A DNA stretch of 33,891 nt from Sulfurimonas sp. Its GTDB lineage: Bacteria > Campylobacterota > Campylobacteria > Campylobacterales > Sulfurimonadaceae. How positions within the stretch are numbered: the stretch's first letter is position 1; every line of letters begins with the position of its first letter. Shown here in pieces: positions 19,029-26,785 of this stretch. Below the pieces are notes generated by a model. The model saw only the letters and a program-made list of their open reading frames with translations. It did no database searches and was not told the DNA's origin. Location: assembly GCF_028714655.1 (NCBI RefSeq), contig NZ_JAQTLY010000017.1, positions 1-33,891 on the forward strand. Reading direction: 5' to 3'. The position numbers and the translations under genes are program-made.

Positions 19029-19160
19029 AGGTGGCGGAATTACTTCTTAACATCGTGAGAGATAAAATAGATTCCAAATCAAGTTTGGAATGACAAGGTT
19101 ATCAAGTTTGCCAATGATGAGGTTTTTGAGATTTCGTCATCCTGAACTTGATTCAGGATC
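19029..19160. repeat. Composite dispersed repeat before hpf (families C and B)
   Basis: The first part (19029-19065, GGCGGAATTACTTC then GATAAAATA) resembles 29561-29597. It is followed by two hairpins: ATTCCAAA with TTTGGAAT (19071-19091, loop TCAAG) and ATCCTGAA with TTCAGGAT (19139-19159, loop CTTGA). The loops are complementary to each other. The same two-hairpin design appears in reversed order at 23604-23660. The segment fills most of the gap between trpS and hpf and encodes an apparent upstream start in frame with hpf. Confidence 0.7.
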
Positions 19161-19195
19161 TAGATTATGAAAGTTTAACAATTAAAGGATTTATT

Positions 19196-19525
19196 ATGAA
19201 TGTACAAGTTCATGCAAAAGATATAACACTTCACGCAAATACGAGAGCTCATATTGAAGCGGCAATTGAGAGTTTTAAAAAATATTCTTTAGATATTACA
19301 TCGGTGAATGTGAATTTAAAAACAGAAAAAAAAGGCGTATCGGTCGAGTTTGATATTCATGTAGCTCACGCACAGCCGGTAGTTATAAACCAAGTTGACG
19401 ATGATTTGGACAGTGCTATCGATTTGGCGATTGACAGAGCGACAAAGGCGCTTCGCCGCCTGCACGATAAAGTGATTTCTCATCAAGGCACTTCTATAAA
19501 AGATATGGAAACAGTAGAAAACTAG
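19196..19525 (+). CDS. hpf: Ribosome hibernation-promoting factor (HPF/RaiA family)
   Basis: A 109-residue ribosome-associated protein with the beta-alpha-beta-beta-beta-alpha layout of YfiA/HPF: MNVQVHAKDI, a helix ANTRAHIEAAIESFKKY, strands SVNVNLKTEKKGVSVEFDIH, then a final helix DLDSAIDLAIDRATKALRRL. It binds the 30S decoding region in stationary phase and prevents translation. It is the short form, without the C-terminal dimerisation domain. The start is 19196, not an ATG sixteen codons earlier, because AAGGA lies six bases upstream and the extra codons come from the repeat. hemJ follows after one base. Confidence 0.88.
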   Translation: MNVQVHAKDITLHANTRAHIEAAIESFKKYSLDITSVNVNLKTEKKGVSVEFDIHVAHAQPVVINQVDDDLDSAIDLAIDRATKALRRLHDKVISHQGTSIKDMETVEN

Positions 19526-19526
19526 T

Positions 19527-19970
19527 ATGTACGGTTGGGTTTTATGGTTTCACATAATCTCTCTGGTTTCATGGTTCGCGGCACTTTTTTATATGCCGCG
19601 GCTCTTTGTTTACCATGCAGAAAATGCCGATAACGAAGGGTTTGTAAAAGTTGTAAAAATTATGGAAATGAAGATTTATAAGTATATAGGTCTTCCTGCT
19701 ATGTGGGCAACTATAATCAGCGGTGTGGCTATGATATTTTTATCTACGGAGCGTTATGGCGTAAATATTTTATCGACAGGCGGCTGGCTGCACGCAAAAA
19801 TCTTTTTTGTGCTTCTTTTGATGGCTTACTTTTTTTCACTCGGACATTTTAGAGAAAAACTTTTAAGGGATGAGTGTACAAAGAGCGGGAAGTTTTTTAG
19901 AGCTTACAATGAAGTTCCGACAATCTTGCTTCTTATCATAGTTGCAATGGTTATTATAAAGCCGTTTTAA
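19527..19970 (+). CDS. hemJ: Protoporphyrinogen IX oxidase HemJ
   Basis: A 147-residue four-helix membrane protein of the HemJ (UPF0093, PF03653) family, which oxidises protoporphyrinogen IX in heme synthesis in bacteria lacking HemG and HemY. Family blocks are WFHIISLVSWFAALFYMPRLFVYH (9-30) with H9, and GWLHAKIFFVLLL with K91, the conserved histidine and lysine. Hydrophobic segments are at about 3-23, 53-72, 87-105 and 129-146. It starts one base after the hpf stop and is likely co-transcribed with it. Confidence 0.9.
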   Translation: MYGWVLWFHIISLVSWFAALFYMPRLFVYHAENADNEGFVKVVKIMEMKIYKYIGLPAMWATIISGVAMIFLSTERYGVNILSTGGWLHAKIFFVLLLMAYFFSLGHFREKLLRDECTKSGKFFRAYNEVPTILLLIIVAMVIIKPF

Positions 19971-19978
19971 TTAAACAT

Positions 19979-20087
19979 AGATTGCTTCGTCGTAAACTCC
20001 TCGTAATGACGGTTATTTAGATGCCGCGTTTGTCATTGAGATTGCCGTGCTTTGTCATTGCGAGCGAAGCGCGGCAATCTCAATGAC
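19979..20087. repeat. Dispersed repeat family A, composite copy with long hairpin
   Basis: A family A copy in the opposite orientation (19979-20010) is followed by a long hairpin: 23-base arms at 20032-20054 and 20065-20087 match at 21 of 23 positions around a 10-base loop. It sits between convergent hemJ and der, ten bases before the der stop, and could end transcripts from either side. Confidence 0.75.
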
Positions 20088-20096
20088 CGTCATACT

Positions 20097-21584
20097 TTAC
20101 TTCTCTCCGCGTTTTTTAGCTTTAAATAAAACAGGTGTCCCCGTAAAATTAAACGCCTCTCTTAGTTTGTTAGTCAAGTATCTTCTGTATGTAAAGTGAA
20201 GACCTCTTGGTTTGTTCATTACAATAGCGATTTTAGGCGGTCTTGTTTCATACTGCGTCGCATAATATATTCTTATAACTTGTCCACGCATACTCGGTAA
20301 CTGATGGCGTCTTAGTGCTTTTTCCAATACTTCGTTAAGTTCTGAAGTTTTTATGCGTTGAGAGTAGTTTTCGTTTATCTCTAAAATCATATCATATAGT
20401 TTATCTACTCTTCTGTGAGATTTTGCAGACAATGTAATAATAGGTGCATATGCTAAAAACTTAAATCTGTCTCGCACCTCTTCTATGATTTTGTCGTAAT
20501 CTTCTCTGTTTGCAATATCCCATTTGTTTAAAACAATGATACAAGCAAGTCTGTTGCTGTCAACCAAGCCTGCTATTTTTTCATCAAGATCCAAAAGAGG
20601 CTCGCTTGCATCTAGTACGACTAGTGCCATATTTGAGTTTTCAAGCATCTCTTTTGTTCGCATAAGAGCAAACTTCTCAATACCTACAATCTTACCGCGG
20701 CGTCTAAGTCCTGCAGTATCGACAAAAGTAAGCTGCTTGCCTTTGTACTCTATGCTTTCGTCAATCGGGTCGATAGTAGTTCCGGCAACGCTGCTTACAA
20801 CTGAGCGTTCTTCACCTAAAAGAGCGTTTAGGAGTGAACTTTTTCCGACATTTGTACGACCGATAATGGAGATTTTTATATGATTTATATCATTTTCGTC
20901 AAACTCTTTTATTTTGTCGTTTTGAGCAAAAATGGAATCATCTTCAAACTCCTCTTCTTCATCTTCATCAGGGTAGAAGAAACCGTCATCTTCTTCCTCT
21001 TCGTCATACTCGGCATCATCAAACTCAAACTCTTCTTCATCCTCTTCGACAACATTTACATCATCCTCTTCCTCGTTTTCCTCTTTTATGATGTCACAAT
21101 CGGGGATTTTTTCATACATCCAGTCAAGCAGAGGAACTACGCTTCTGTTATGTGCGACGGAAATACCAAAGATGGCATCTGTTCCAAATTCGTAGAAATC
21201 CCAAAGATTGTCTTTCATCTTATCATTATCGATTTTATTGACAACAAGGGCTACATCTTTTCCTAAATTTTGGAGTTCATAAAAAAGTTTTTTGTCCTCT
21301 TCTTCGGGAATACTTTTACCGTCTACCATATATAAAATGATGTCTGCTTTTTTTGCGGCTTCAAGAGATTTTTCTTTTATTTTGTCAAAAAGTTCGCAGC
21401 CTTTATCAAGTCCGCCTGTATCTAAAAGAAGAGCTTGTTTGTTGATGATAGTGACATGTCGTCTTTTTACATCTCTTGTCGTTCCTGCTATATCGGATGT
21501 GATAGCATCTCTTTTTTTAACAAGTCTGTTAAAAAGTGAGCTTTTGCCCACATTTGGACGACCGATTATGGCGATTTTTTTCAT
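20097..21584 (-). CDS. der: GTPase Der (EngA) with long acidic linker
   Basis: A 495-residue double GTPase needed for 50S ribosome assembly. G domain 1 has GRPNVGKSS at 8-16, DTGG near 55 and NKID at 116-119; G domain 2 has GRTNVGKSS at 242-250, DTAG and NKWD; the C-terminal KH-like domain ends the protein. Between the G domains, about residues 168-231, is an insertion in which 38 of 64 residues are aspartate or glutamate, longer and more acidic than the linker of most homologues (about 440-490 residues in total). AAGG lies eight bases before the ATG. Confidence 0.96.
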   Translation of the reverse strand: MKKIAIIGRPNVGKSSLFNRLVKKRDAITSDIAGTTRDVKRRHVTIINKQALLLDTGGLDKGCELFDKIKEKSLEAAKKADIILYMVDGKSIPEEEDKKLFYELQNLGKDVALVVNKIDNDKMKDNLWDFYEFGTDAIFGISVAHNRSVVPLLDWMYEKIPDCDIIKEENEEEDDVNVVEEDEEEFEFDDAEYDEEEEDDGFFYPDEDEEEEFEDDSIFAQNDKIKEFDENDINHIKISIIGRTNVGKSSLLNALLGEERSVVSSVAGTTIDPIDESIEYKGKQLTFVDTAGLRRRGKIVGIEKFALMRTKEMLENSNMALVVLDASEPLLDLDEKIAGLVDSNRLACIIVLNKWDIANREDYDKIIEEVRDRFKFLAYAPIITLSAKSHRRVDKLYDMILEINENYSQRIKTSELNEVLEKALRRHQLPSMRGQVIRIYYATQYETRPPKIAIVMNKPRGLHFTYRRYLTNKLREAFNFTGTPVLFKAKKRGEK

Positions 21585-21646
21585 ATGCGTTACCTTAGTT
21601 TTGTTAAACGGAATTATATCTAAATAATAGAGGGTATCTCTAAACG

Positions 21647-22324
21647 CTAATTTTTACTTAGCGTTATATACTCTGTTGGAGAGGGTGCGGCATAAGCACT
21701 AAAGAAGTAAGAGCTTAAACACTCGCTCTTTTGCTTCTCTTTAGGACATCTTTTTATATAGCTGTTTACATTTTTCCCCGATACGGTTTGAGAATCTGCA
21801 AAGTTCATATTTATCTGGTCTATCCTGTTTTTGCCTTGAATATTGTGTATAAAATGAACGGTTCCGTCACTATCAATTTGTGTAACAATGCCGACATGCG
21901 TAATGTTAAAAGAACCTGTTTTTCGTTTTGTCTTTTGAAGCGTATCCTCAAAAAATATCAAATCCCCCATTTTTGGGTTTGTAGTTACAAGCTTATTTTC
22001 AGTTTTCATCATATTAAAGATAGCTTTTGAACGATTTGTGTTATCAAAATATTTATATAACTTTTCGGATTTATAGTAAATTTGACTATTCTCGTGATTA
22101 ATCAACTCCACAAGTCCTGAACAGTCCTGCCCATCTTTTTTATTTAGATATTTTAAAGCACTGCTCACGACTGCTTTGCGTGCGGCAATATCCCCATCTA
22201 TTTTGGGTTCTGTCTCTTCTTTTTTCTCTTCTGCTTTTGGTTCATCGATAACAATGACCTGTTTTTGCGCACATCCCGTAAAAATAGCGAGCATCAATGC
22301 GAAGCTAAATATAATCTTTTTCAT
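21647..22324 (-). CDS. NlpC/P60-like lipoprotein, probable cell-wall peptidase
   Basis: A 225-residue lipoprotein: signal peptide with lipobox FTGC, lipidated at C18, then a charged linker (about 25-45, rich in E and K) and a papain-like NlpC/P60 domain. The catalytic cysteine is C68 in GQDCSGL, the histidine H143 in ITHVGIV, and a third polar residue may be H157 or H160. These enzymes cleave peptidoglycan stem peptides in the periplasm. AAAGGA lies before the ATG. The LPP20-like gene ends 41 bases upstream on the same strand, so the two are probably co-transcribed. Confidence 0.82.
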   Translation of the reverse strand: MKKIIFSFALMLAIFTGCAQKQVIVIDEPKAEEKKEETEPKIDGDIAARKAVVSSALKYLNKKDGQDCSGLVELINHENSQIYYKSEKLYKYFDNTNRSKAIFNMMKTENKLVTTNPKMGDLIFFEDTLQKTKRKTGSFNITHVGIVTQIDSDGTVHFIHNIQGKNRIDQINMNFADSQTVSGKNVNSYIKRCPKEKQKSECLSSYFFSAYAAPSPTEYITLSKN

Positions 22325-22365
22325 CTATTCCTTTGTTGTTGCAGAGATGCTCTGCAATTACTCTC

Positions 22366-22947
22366 TCATTGTGTCGGAAAATCTTTTTCAAGCTCTTCTA
22401 GCGCATTTTTTGCTTTAAATTGCTGCCACAGCGCTTCGTCATTTTTAAAACTTGTTTTGATATTGCCTTTAATCTGCTCGTTCGCAGATTTTTGAGAGAC
22501 GCTTACAAGCATATAGATTGCACCCGATGGAGCAGTCCACAAATCAACGGCTTTAGAGCCGACTAAATCAACCTTTGCCACCTGTTTTGTTATGGTTTCT
22601 ATGCTTTTATCGACTGTCTCACTCTTAGCAACGCCCGTTGTTCCCGTATATATAGTGATTTTATCTTTCACTTTTGATTGTATCTGCTGAGCTAAGTCCG
22701 ACCTACCGTTGGCAAGAGCAACTCTTCGCATATGATCCATCCCTGCCGCACTTTTTTCTGCAATGCCGAGTCCTGCGTAAGTATCTCCATATTCGGGAAC
22801 ACATGTCCATTTCGGCGCGGTAACATTCTCTTGTTTACAAGAAAAATTAATAGCTCTCTCTTCTTCTGGCTTTGCATCTTTGCTGCATCCGGTAAAAAAA
22901 GCAAAAAGTATTCCGACAAATAGAACCGATGAAACTGTTTTAATCAT
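22366..22947 (-). CDS. LPP20-family lipoprotein
   Basis: A 193-residue lipoprotein with signal peptide and lipobox ending at C21 (FFTGC). The body carries the LPP20 (PF02169) pattern: a WTCVPEYGDTYAGLGIAEKSAAG segment, then GRSDLAQQIQSKV, and VDLWTAPSGAIYMLVSV. Members are surface or envelope proteins in Helicobacter and relatives with roles that remain unclear. GAGGGA lies before the ATG. It precedes the NlpC/P60-like lipoprotein gene. Confidence 0.82.
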   Translation of the reverse strand: MIKTVSSVLFVGILFAFFTGCSKDAKPEEERAINFSCKQENVTAPKWTCVPEYGDTYAGLGIAEKSAAGMDHMRRVALANGRSDLAQQIQSKVKDKITIYTGTTGVAKSETVDKSIETITKQVAKVDLVGSKAVDLWTAPSGAIYMLVSVSQKSANEQIKGNIKTSFKNDEALWQQFKAKNALEELEKDFPTQ

Positions 22948-23024
22948 TTTTATATCCCTCTATTAACTTAAATTTTAACGACAATTATACAATTATTCTG
23001 CAAAATAGATGGATAAAAAAATTG

Positions 23025-23030
23025 TATAAT
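23025..23030 (+). promoter_or_regulatory. TATAAT box 6 bases before the phosphoribosyltransferase gene
   Basis: TATAAT at 23025-23030 ends six bases before the ATG at 23037, so the expected transcription start coincides with the start codon. No Shine-Dalgarno sequence lies between. This is the same arrangement as at alr (9433-9438). Confidence 0.5.
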
Positions 23031-23036
23031 AAGCTT

Positions 23037-23480
23037 ATGAAATATTATAGCTATGAAAATTTTAAAATTGATACAAACACGCTAATCAAAGAAGTTAAGA
23101 GCGTAAACTTTGATGCGATAGTCGCGATAGCAAGAGGCGGTTTGACTCTTTCGCATGCTATGGCGGAGGGTTTAAATATTCGTCAAGTGCAAAGTATCAG
23201 AACAGAGCTTTACGACGGAAGTATAAAGAGAGAACGCATTACCGTAGCTGGCAGATGTGAGTTTAAAGATATTAATAGAGTCTTGGTTGTTGATGATATT
23301 TCCGACAGCGGCGATACCCTAAAGGCAGTTATGCAATATCTAAAAAGTGAATTTCAAGATATAGAGTTCAAATCGGCAACCCTTTTTTATAAAAAAACAT
23401 CTATTTACGAACCGGACTTTTGGGTAAATGAAGCCGATGATTGGATTGATTTTTTTTGGGAGAGGGATTTTTTAGAGTAA
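23037..23480 (+). CDS. Purine phosphoribosyltransferase, Gpt-like
   Basis: A 147-residue type I phosphoribosyltransferase. The PRPP-binding signature is VLVVDDISDSGDTL at about 84-97, with IVAIARGGL near 28-36 and the C-terminal DDWIDFFWE typical of xanthine-guanine transferases (XGPRT), which salvage guanine and xanthine. Substrate preference cannot be read from sequence; hypoxanthine or related salvage is possible. The ATG at 23037 is preferred over a TTG five codons upstream, which overlaps the promoter box. An inverted repeat (arms 23469-23477 and 23488-23496) straddles the stop. Confidence 0.82.
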   Translation: MKYYSYENFKIDTNTLIKEVKSVNFDAIVAIARGGLTLSHAMAEGLNIRQVQSIRTELYDGSIKRERITVAGRCEFKDINRVLVVDDISDSGDTLKAVMQYLKSEFQDIEFKSATLFYKKTSIYEPDFWVNEADDWIDFFWERDFLE

Positions 23481-23501
23481 TTTAATTCTCTAAAAAAACA
23501 T

Positions 23502-23553
23502 AGATTGCCGCGCTTGTCATTGAGATTGCGAGGAGTTTACGACGAAGCAATCT
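23502..23553. repeat. Dispersed palindromic repeat, family A, copy 3
   Basis: This copy opens AGATTGCCGCGC and closes GCAATCT, matching 17929-17975 with a longer middle (TTGCGAGGAGTTTACGACG). It lies directly after the phosphoribosyltransferase gene and 20 bases before the MITE-like family B element. Confidence 0.75.
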
Positions 23554-23572
23554 ATAATTGTTCAGAAAGTTT

Positions 23573-23691
23573 AATTGAAACCTCTGAACAATTATTGAAT
23601 TAGACCCTGAATCAAGTTCAGGGTGACGAGTAGTTCGTCATTCCAAGCTTGACTTGGAATCTAGTTTATGATTTAATCAGAGGTTTCAATT
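23573..23691. mobile_element. MITE-like element, family B, with 15-bp terminal inverted repeats
   Basis: A 119-bp element bounded by perfect inverted repeats AATTGAAACCTCTGA (23573-23587) and TCAGAGGTTTCAATT (23677-23691). Inside are three hairpins: ACCCTGAA/TTCAGGGT (23604-23624, loop TCAAG), GACGA/TCGTC (23625-23639) and ATTCCAAG/CTTGGAAT (23640-23660, loop CTTGA). The first and third loops are complementary. It encodes nothing. Its right end overlaps the last bases of the cytochrome gene, providing that gene's stop codon. Related copies lie at 19071-19159 and 32395-32536. Confidence 0.7.
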
Positions 23692-24048
23692 ATTTCTCCA
23701 ATAGCCGTTTCGTTTTTTAAAATCGGTTTCGTATATATAGCCTGAGATGTCAATTAGTGTTTGCATATCAAATCCAAGTTCAGGCATAAGACCGTGTTTT
23801 TTAATTGCGTCATGCATCAATGAAGTTTTTTCTTGAGGATTTTTTACCCATTTTGACATATAAGATACAAACTCTTCTTTGGTTTTAAATGCTTTTATGT
23901 ATCTATCTTTAAATTCTAAAACAGACGGCGCCGATAGTGTTTTTGTTTCGTTATGACAAGCCAAGCAGTTGCCGTTAAAGAGCAGTGAACCGCTATCATC
24001 TGCGAATGATAAAGCAGATATGAGAATTGCAAATAAAGCAAATCTCAT
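23686..24048 (-). CDS. Periplasmic class I cytochrome c, small
   Basis: A 120-residue c-type cytochrome. Signal peptide at about 1-16 (ISALSFA), heme motif C28-L-A-C31-H32, and probable axial methionine M88 in HGLMPEL. It carries electrons in the periplasm, but the redox partner is unknown. It starts four bases after the stop of the TerB/DnaJ gene and has only a weak ribosome binding site, so coupling is likely. The last two asparagine codons and the stop (AATAATTGA) overlap the end of a MITE-like element, so the natural C-terminus may have been altered. Confidence 0.85.
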   Translation of the reverse strand: MRFALFAILISALSFADDSGSLLFNGNCLACHNETKTLSAPSVLEFKDRYIKAFKTKEEFVSYMSKWVKNPQEKTSLMHDAIKKHGLMPELGFDMQTLIDISGYIYETDFKKRNGYWRNN

Positions 24049-24052
24049 AACA

Positions 24053-24805
24053 CTACTTTCTATGAGATTTTATCATCTCGTAAGCCTGATTTATCTCTTG
24101 CGTTTTTGCAGTTGCTTCCTGCATGTAGGCATCATCTTTGCCCTGTGATTTTATAATATCGGGATGATACTCTCGAACCAGTTTTCTATATGCTTTTTTA
24201 ATAGTGTCCATATCGTCATTTTCGCTAACGCCTAAAAGTTTGTATGCATCGTTTATATTTGCTTTTGGTTTGAAGTTGTGCATCATTTTTTCAAACTGAT
24301 CAAATATGGCATGATAAACATTCGGATCAAATTCAAATGCCTCTGCAATAGAAGCCAACACGCTCTCTTCGCTCTTGCTAACTTCTCCGTCGACAAAAGA
24401 GAGTTGGATTAAGAATCCCATAAACTGGTGCTGTTTTGCTTTGTCTCTTTTGATTGCGTCGTTAAGTCTTTCTGCAATCTCTCCAATATTATCGGATATA
24501 TCTTTTTGTTCGTTAAAAATCTCTTTAAGTATATCTTTTGTTTTTTGCGGCTCGGGAAACAGTGCCGAAATATCATCAAACATGATGCCGATAAGTTCGG
24601 CTTCAAGAGCATCGACTCTTCCGTCCGCCTTTGCAACTTTTGCAACAAGTGCGACAAAAAGACCTAAATCGCTATTTTGCAACGACTCTTTTGAAATAGA
24701 AAAATTTTTAAAAGCCTCTTTGGAATAATCCGTATATTTTGAGTAGCTTTTAAATATCCAGTAAAAAAATGCGCCTAAAATCGCCAATAATATTATATTT
24801 CCCAT
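24053..24805 (-). CDS. TerB- and J-domain membrane protein (DjlA-like)
   Basis: A 250-residue protein with an N-terminal membrane segment (2-19), a TerB-like helical domain (about 45-170, with ADGRVDALEAEL and VDGEVSKSEESVL repeats) and a C-terminal J domain (about 185-250) whose HPD motif is at 214-216. It resembles DjlA, a membrane co-chaperone that recruits DnaK to the inner membrane. AAAGGAGAG precedes the ATG. The cytochrome c gene follows after four bases. Confidence 0.88.
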   Translation of the reverse strand: MGNIILLAILGAFFYWIFKSYSKYTDYSKEAFKNFSISKESLQNSDLGLFVALVAKVAKADGRVDALEAELIGIMFDDISALFPEPQKTKDILKEIFNEQKDISDNIGEIAERLNDAIKRDKAKQHQFMGFLIQLSFVDGEVSKSEESVLASIAEAFEFDPNVYHAIFDQFEKMMHNFKPKANINDAYKLLGVSENDDMDTIKKAYRKLVREYHPDIIKSQGKDDAYMQEATAKTQEINQAYEMIKSHRK

Positions 24806-24866
24806 AACTCTCCTTTATTAATCGTATAATTATAGAAAATAAAAGCTAACAAAGAGATATAAATTC

Positions 24867-25646
24867 TCAGTTACTCGTGAGTTTATGATAAACTCTTTTT
24901 GCGGTAATCTTTCCAACCCAAAAAACATCACCCATAAAAGCCTCTTTCATATATCCGTCATTATCAAATGCGACAAGAACATCTACTATTCTGTCTCTTT
25001 TATCAAACGGCTGTACATGCAGGTTATATATATTTTCTGCATTTGCAGAAAGTTTTGTTATTGCCGAGTTTTTATCCTTGCCTTCCAAATAGGACACTAA
25101 AACATTGTTTTTATCGTTATGCGCTCCCACGGCAATTAAATTATAAGTTTTTTGTTTTGCATTGCAGTTGATTTTTGTATTAAGATAAACGCTAAGCGAA
25201 TCATTGTCCATATATTGATCTTCTATTTTCTCCTCTTTTGAGGTCTCTTGCACCTCTTTAAATGTTAAATTGGGTCTAAGACGAGTTACCAATTTTGTTG
25301 TTTCTTCTACGAGTTTAATCTCTTTTTTTTCGTGGTCAAAATAGTAAGTCAGATGTTTTGTTTTTTTTGTCGTCTCTTTGATTTTTACGAAAGTATCGGG
25401 AACATATCTGCCGTTAATTATTTTGCCCTTGCTTATAAAAGTTTCGACTCTATTGCTCAAAAGCGTTGCTGCAACACCGATTGTGTATGCTACAAGTTTT
25501 ATTTCATAATTTTTACCGTCTTCTTTAAGTGTAACATCGGCATAACCGACATGGTCGAACAAGCTGACATGAACATCATACCGCGTTGAAAAATCTTGTG
25601 CAAAAATAGAGCTTACAAATAAAAATGTCAATATTATATACTTCAT
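24867..25646 (-). CDS. DUF3108-like periplasmic protein
   Basis: A 259-residue secreted protein with a signal peptide (1-16, ending SSIFA) and a beta-rich body (YDVHVSLFDHVGYADVTLKEDGKNYEIKL and following strands) fitting DUF3108, a family of unknown function related to lipocalin-like envelope proteins. No catalytic motif is seen. AGGAGA lies before the ATG. The upstream gene on the same strand ends 29 bases away, so the two may be co-transcribed. Confidence 0.7.
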   Translation of the reverse strand: MKYIILTFLFVSSIFAQDFSTRYDVHVSLFDHVGYADVTLKEDGKNYEIKLVAYTIGVAATLLSNRVETFISKGKIINGRYVPDTFVKIKETTKKTKHLTYYFDHEKKEIKLVEETTKLVTRLRPNLTFKEVQETSKEEKIEDQYMDNDSLSVYLNTKINCNAKQKTYNLIAVGAHNDKNNVLVSYLEGKDKNSAITKLSANAENIYNLHVQPFDKRDRIVDVLVAFDNDGYMKEAFMGDVFWVGKITAKRVYHKLTSN

Positions 25647-25675
25647 TTTTCATCTCCTAAATATATCATATTGCC

Positions 25676-26716
25676 TCAATTAAGATTTCCAAAGTAGAAA
25701 TCTACATAAAATCCCAGCTTATAATTTGGTTCATAATCATACTGCCTATGAAAACTAATAGACGGTTTTATTTCATATGTAATCCATTTGCGAAAAATAT
25801 CTTGACGCCAAGAAACGGAGCTTGAGTAGTCGCTTATACCTGAGTACCGCTCGGGTGCAGCATCACAAACATATTTTGAGTTACCCCAAAACTCCTGAGA
25901 AATGCTAAATCCTTTTCTATCTGAGAGTGCCAAATAGTAAGCAAAGATTACTGCATAGTCAAACCCGTCTATAGAAGCCTGCGTCTTACGGTGAAGAGTT
26001 GTTCTAAAAAGAGAGCGTTCATTTAAAATTCTATCAAAATAAATATTTGTCTCTTCGCTAAAGTCATATTTTGATGAGTATTTAAACTGTTGTACCGGTT
26101 TTATTAACCAATTTTGAGCTTTAAAATCTTTGCTGTATCTGGCACTTGCATAAGCAGATAAACCTCTAACACCGAGTGAGTATTTTGATTTTATATTTTT
26201 GTACAGCGGAGCAAAATAGCTAACTCCAACATCCGTCCCTTTTTCTTTATTGGTAAGTAAGGCGTTATTCAAATCATCTTCGTTTATATCGTCAACAAAG
26301 AATTGCAGGCTTTCTTGAGATCTTATGAGGGGTATCTGCGCTCTTAGTCTAGGACTAAATGAAGTTGACTCTTGCGACTGAAAAAGAGTGCCTAAGCGAA
26401 TTTGAATAAAACTTGCTTCACTCTCTTCTATATAAACTTCACCTTTAAAAAACTCATCAATTGATCTTTGTTCTTCAAAAAATGCATCAACTCTCTTTTT
26501 TTCTCTTTCCTCGCAATATAAATCATCGTCCCCGCTGCTAATCCATCTGCTGATGCCTTTGTCGATGTTGTCAAATAGATTTATAACTTTTTGTGAGATT
26601 ATCTCCTGTTTTTCGTCAATGTACTCTACAAATGTTCTATCAGTCGTATTGCTGTCTGCAACCGCGTTTAAAACAATAAATAGATACGATACAAAAATCA
26701 AGGCACGAAATGACAT
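25676..26716 (-). CDS. Probable outer-membrane beta-barrel protein, unknown function
   Basis: A 346-residue secreted protein not assigned to a family. Signal peptide at 1-20, then a charged helical segment (about 25-95), then repeated amphipathic strands with aromatic ends (SYFAPLYKNIKSKYSLGVRGLSAYASARYSKDF, FDYAVIFAYYLALSDRKGFSISQEF, YKLGFYVDFYFGNLN), as in small outer-membrane barrels. Only two cysteines lie apart (about 68 and 286). GGAGGAAG lies before the ATG. The DUF3108-like gene follows on the same strand. Confidence 0.65.
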   Translation of the reverse strand: MSFRALIFVSYLFIVLNAVADSNTTDRTFVEYIDEKQEIISQKVINLFDNIDKGISRWISSGDDDLYCEEREKKRVDAFFEEQRSIDEFFKGEVYIEESEASFIQIRLGTLFQSQESTSFSPRLRAQIPLIRSQESLQFFVDDINEDDLNNALLTNKEKGTDVGVSYFAPLYKNIKSKYSLGVRGLSAYASARYSKDFKAQNWLIKPVQQFKYSSKYDFSEETNIYFDRILNERSLFRTTLHRKTQASIDGFDYAVIFAYYLALSDRKGFSISQEFWGNSKYVCDAAPERYSGISDYSSSVSWRQDIFRKWITYEIKPSISFHRQYDYEPNYKLGFYVDFYFGNLN

Positions 26717-26749
26717 AATGCTTCCTCCACTTATGTTAATGATTATAAC

Positions 26750-26768
26750 CTATTTTCAATGAAAATAG
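26750..26768. promoter_or_regulatory. 19-bp palindrome at the EamA promoter
   Basis: CTATTTTCA and TGAAAATAG form perfect 9-bp arms around a single A. The site occupies the -35 position of a TATACT box at 26773-26778, which itself ends seven bases before the chosen ATG of the EamA gene. It is a good operator candidate. Confidence 0.45.
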
Positions 26769-26785
26769 TAGGTATACTTTCATCT

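Noticed and set aside
19148..19195. Upstream ATG extending hpf by 16 codons
   Set aside because: The extra codons come from the dispersed repeat, and the internal ATG has AAGGA at proper distance.
18947..19195. tRNA or other stable RNA in the larger gaps
   Set aside because: No cloverleaf or known RNA fold could be drawn; the gaps are explained by the dispersed palindromes.
23022..23036. TTG start for the phosphoribosyltransferase
   Set aside because: It overlaps the TATAAT box and adds five residues not needed by the fold.
26731..26760. Fur-box-like TAATGATTATAA before the EamA gene
   Set aside because: It matches only part of the consensus in very AT-rich DNA and lacks the second half-site.
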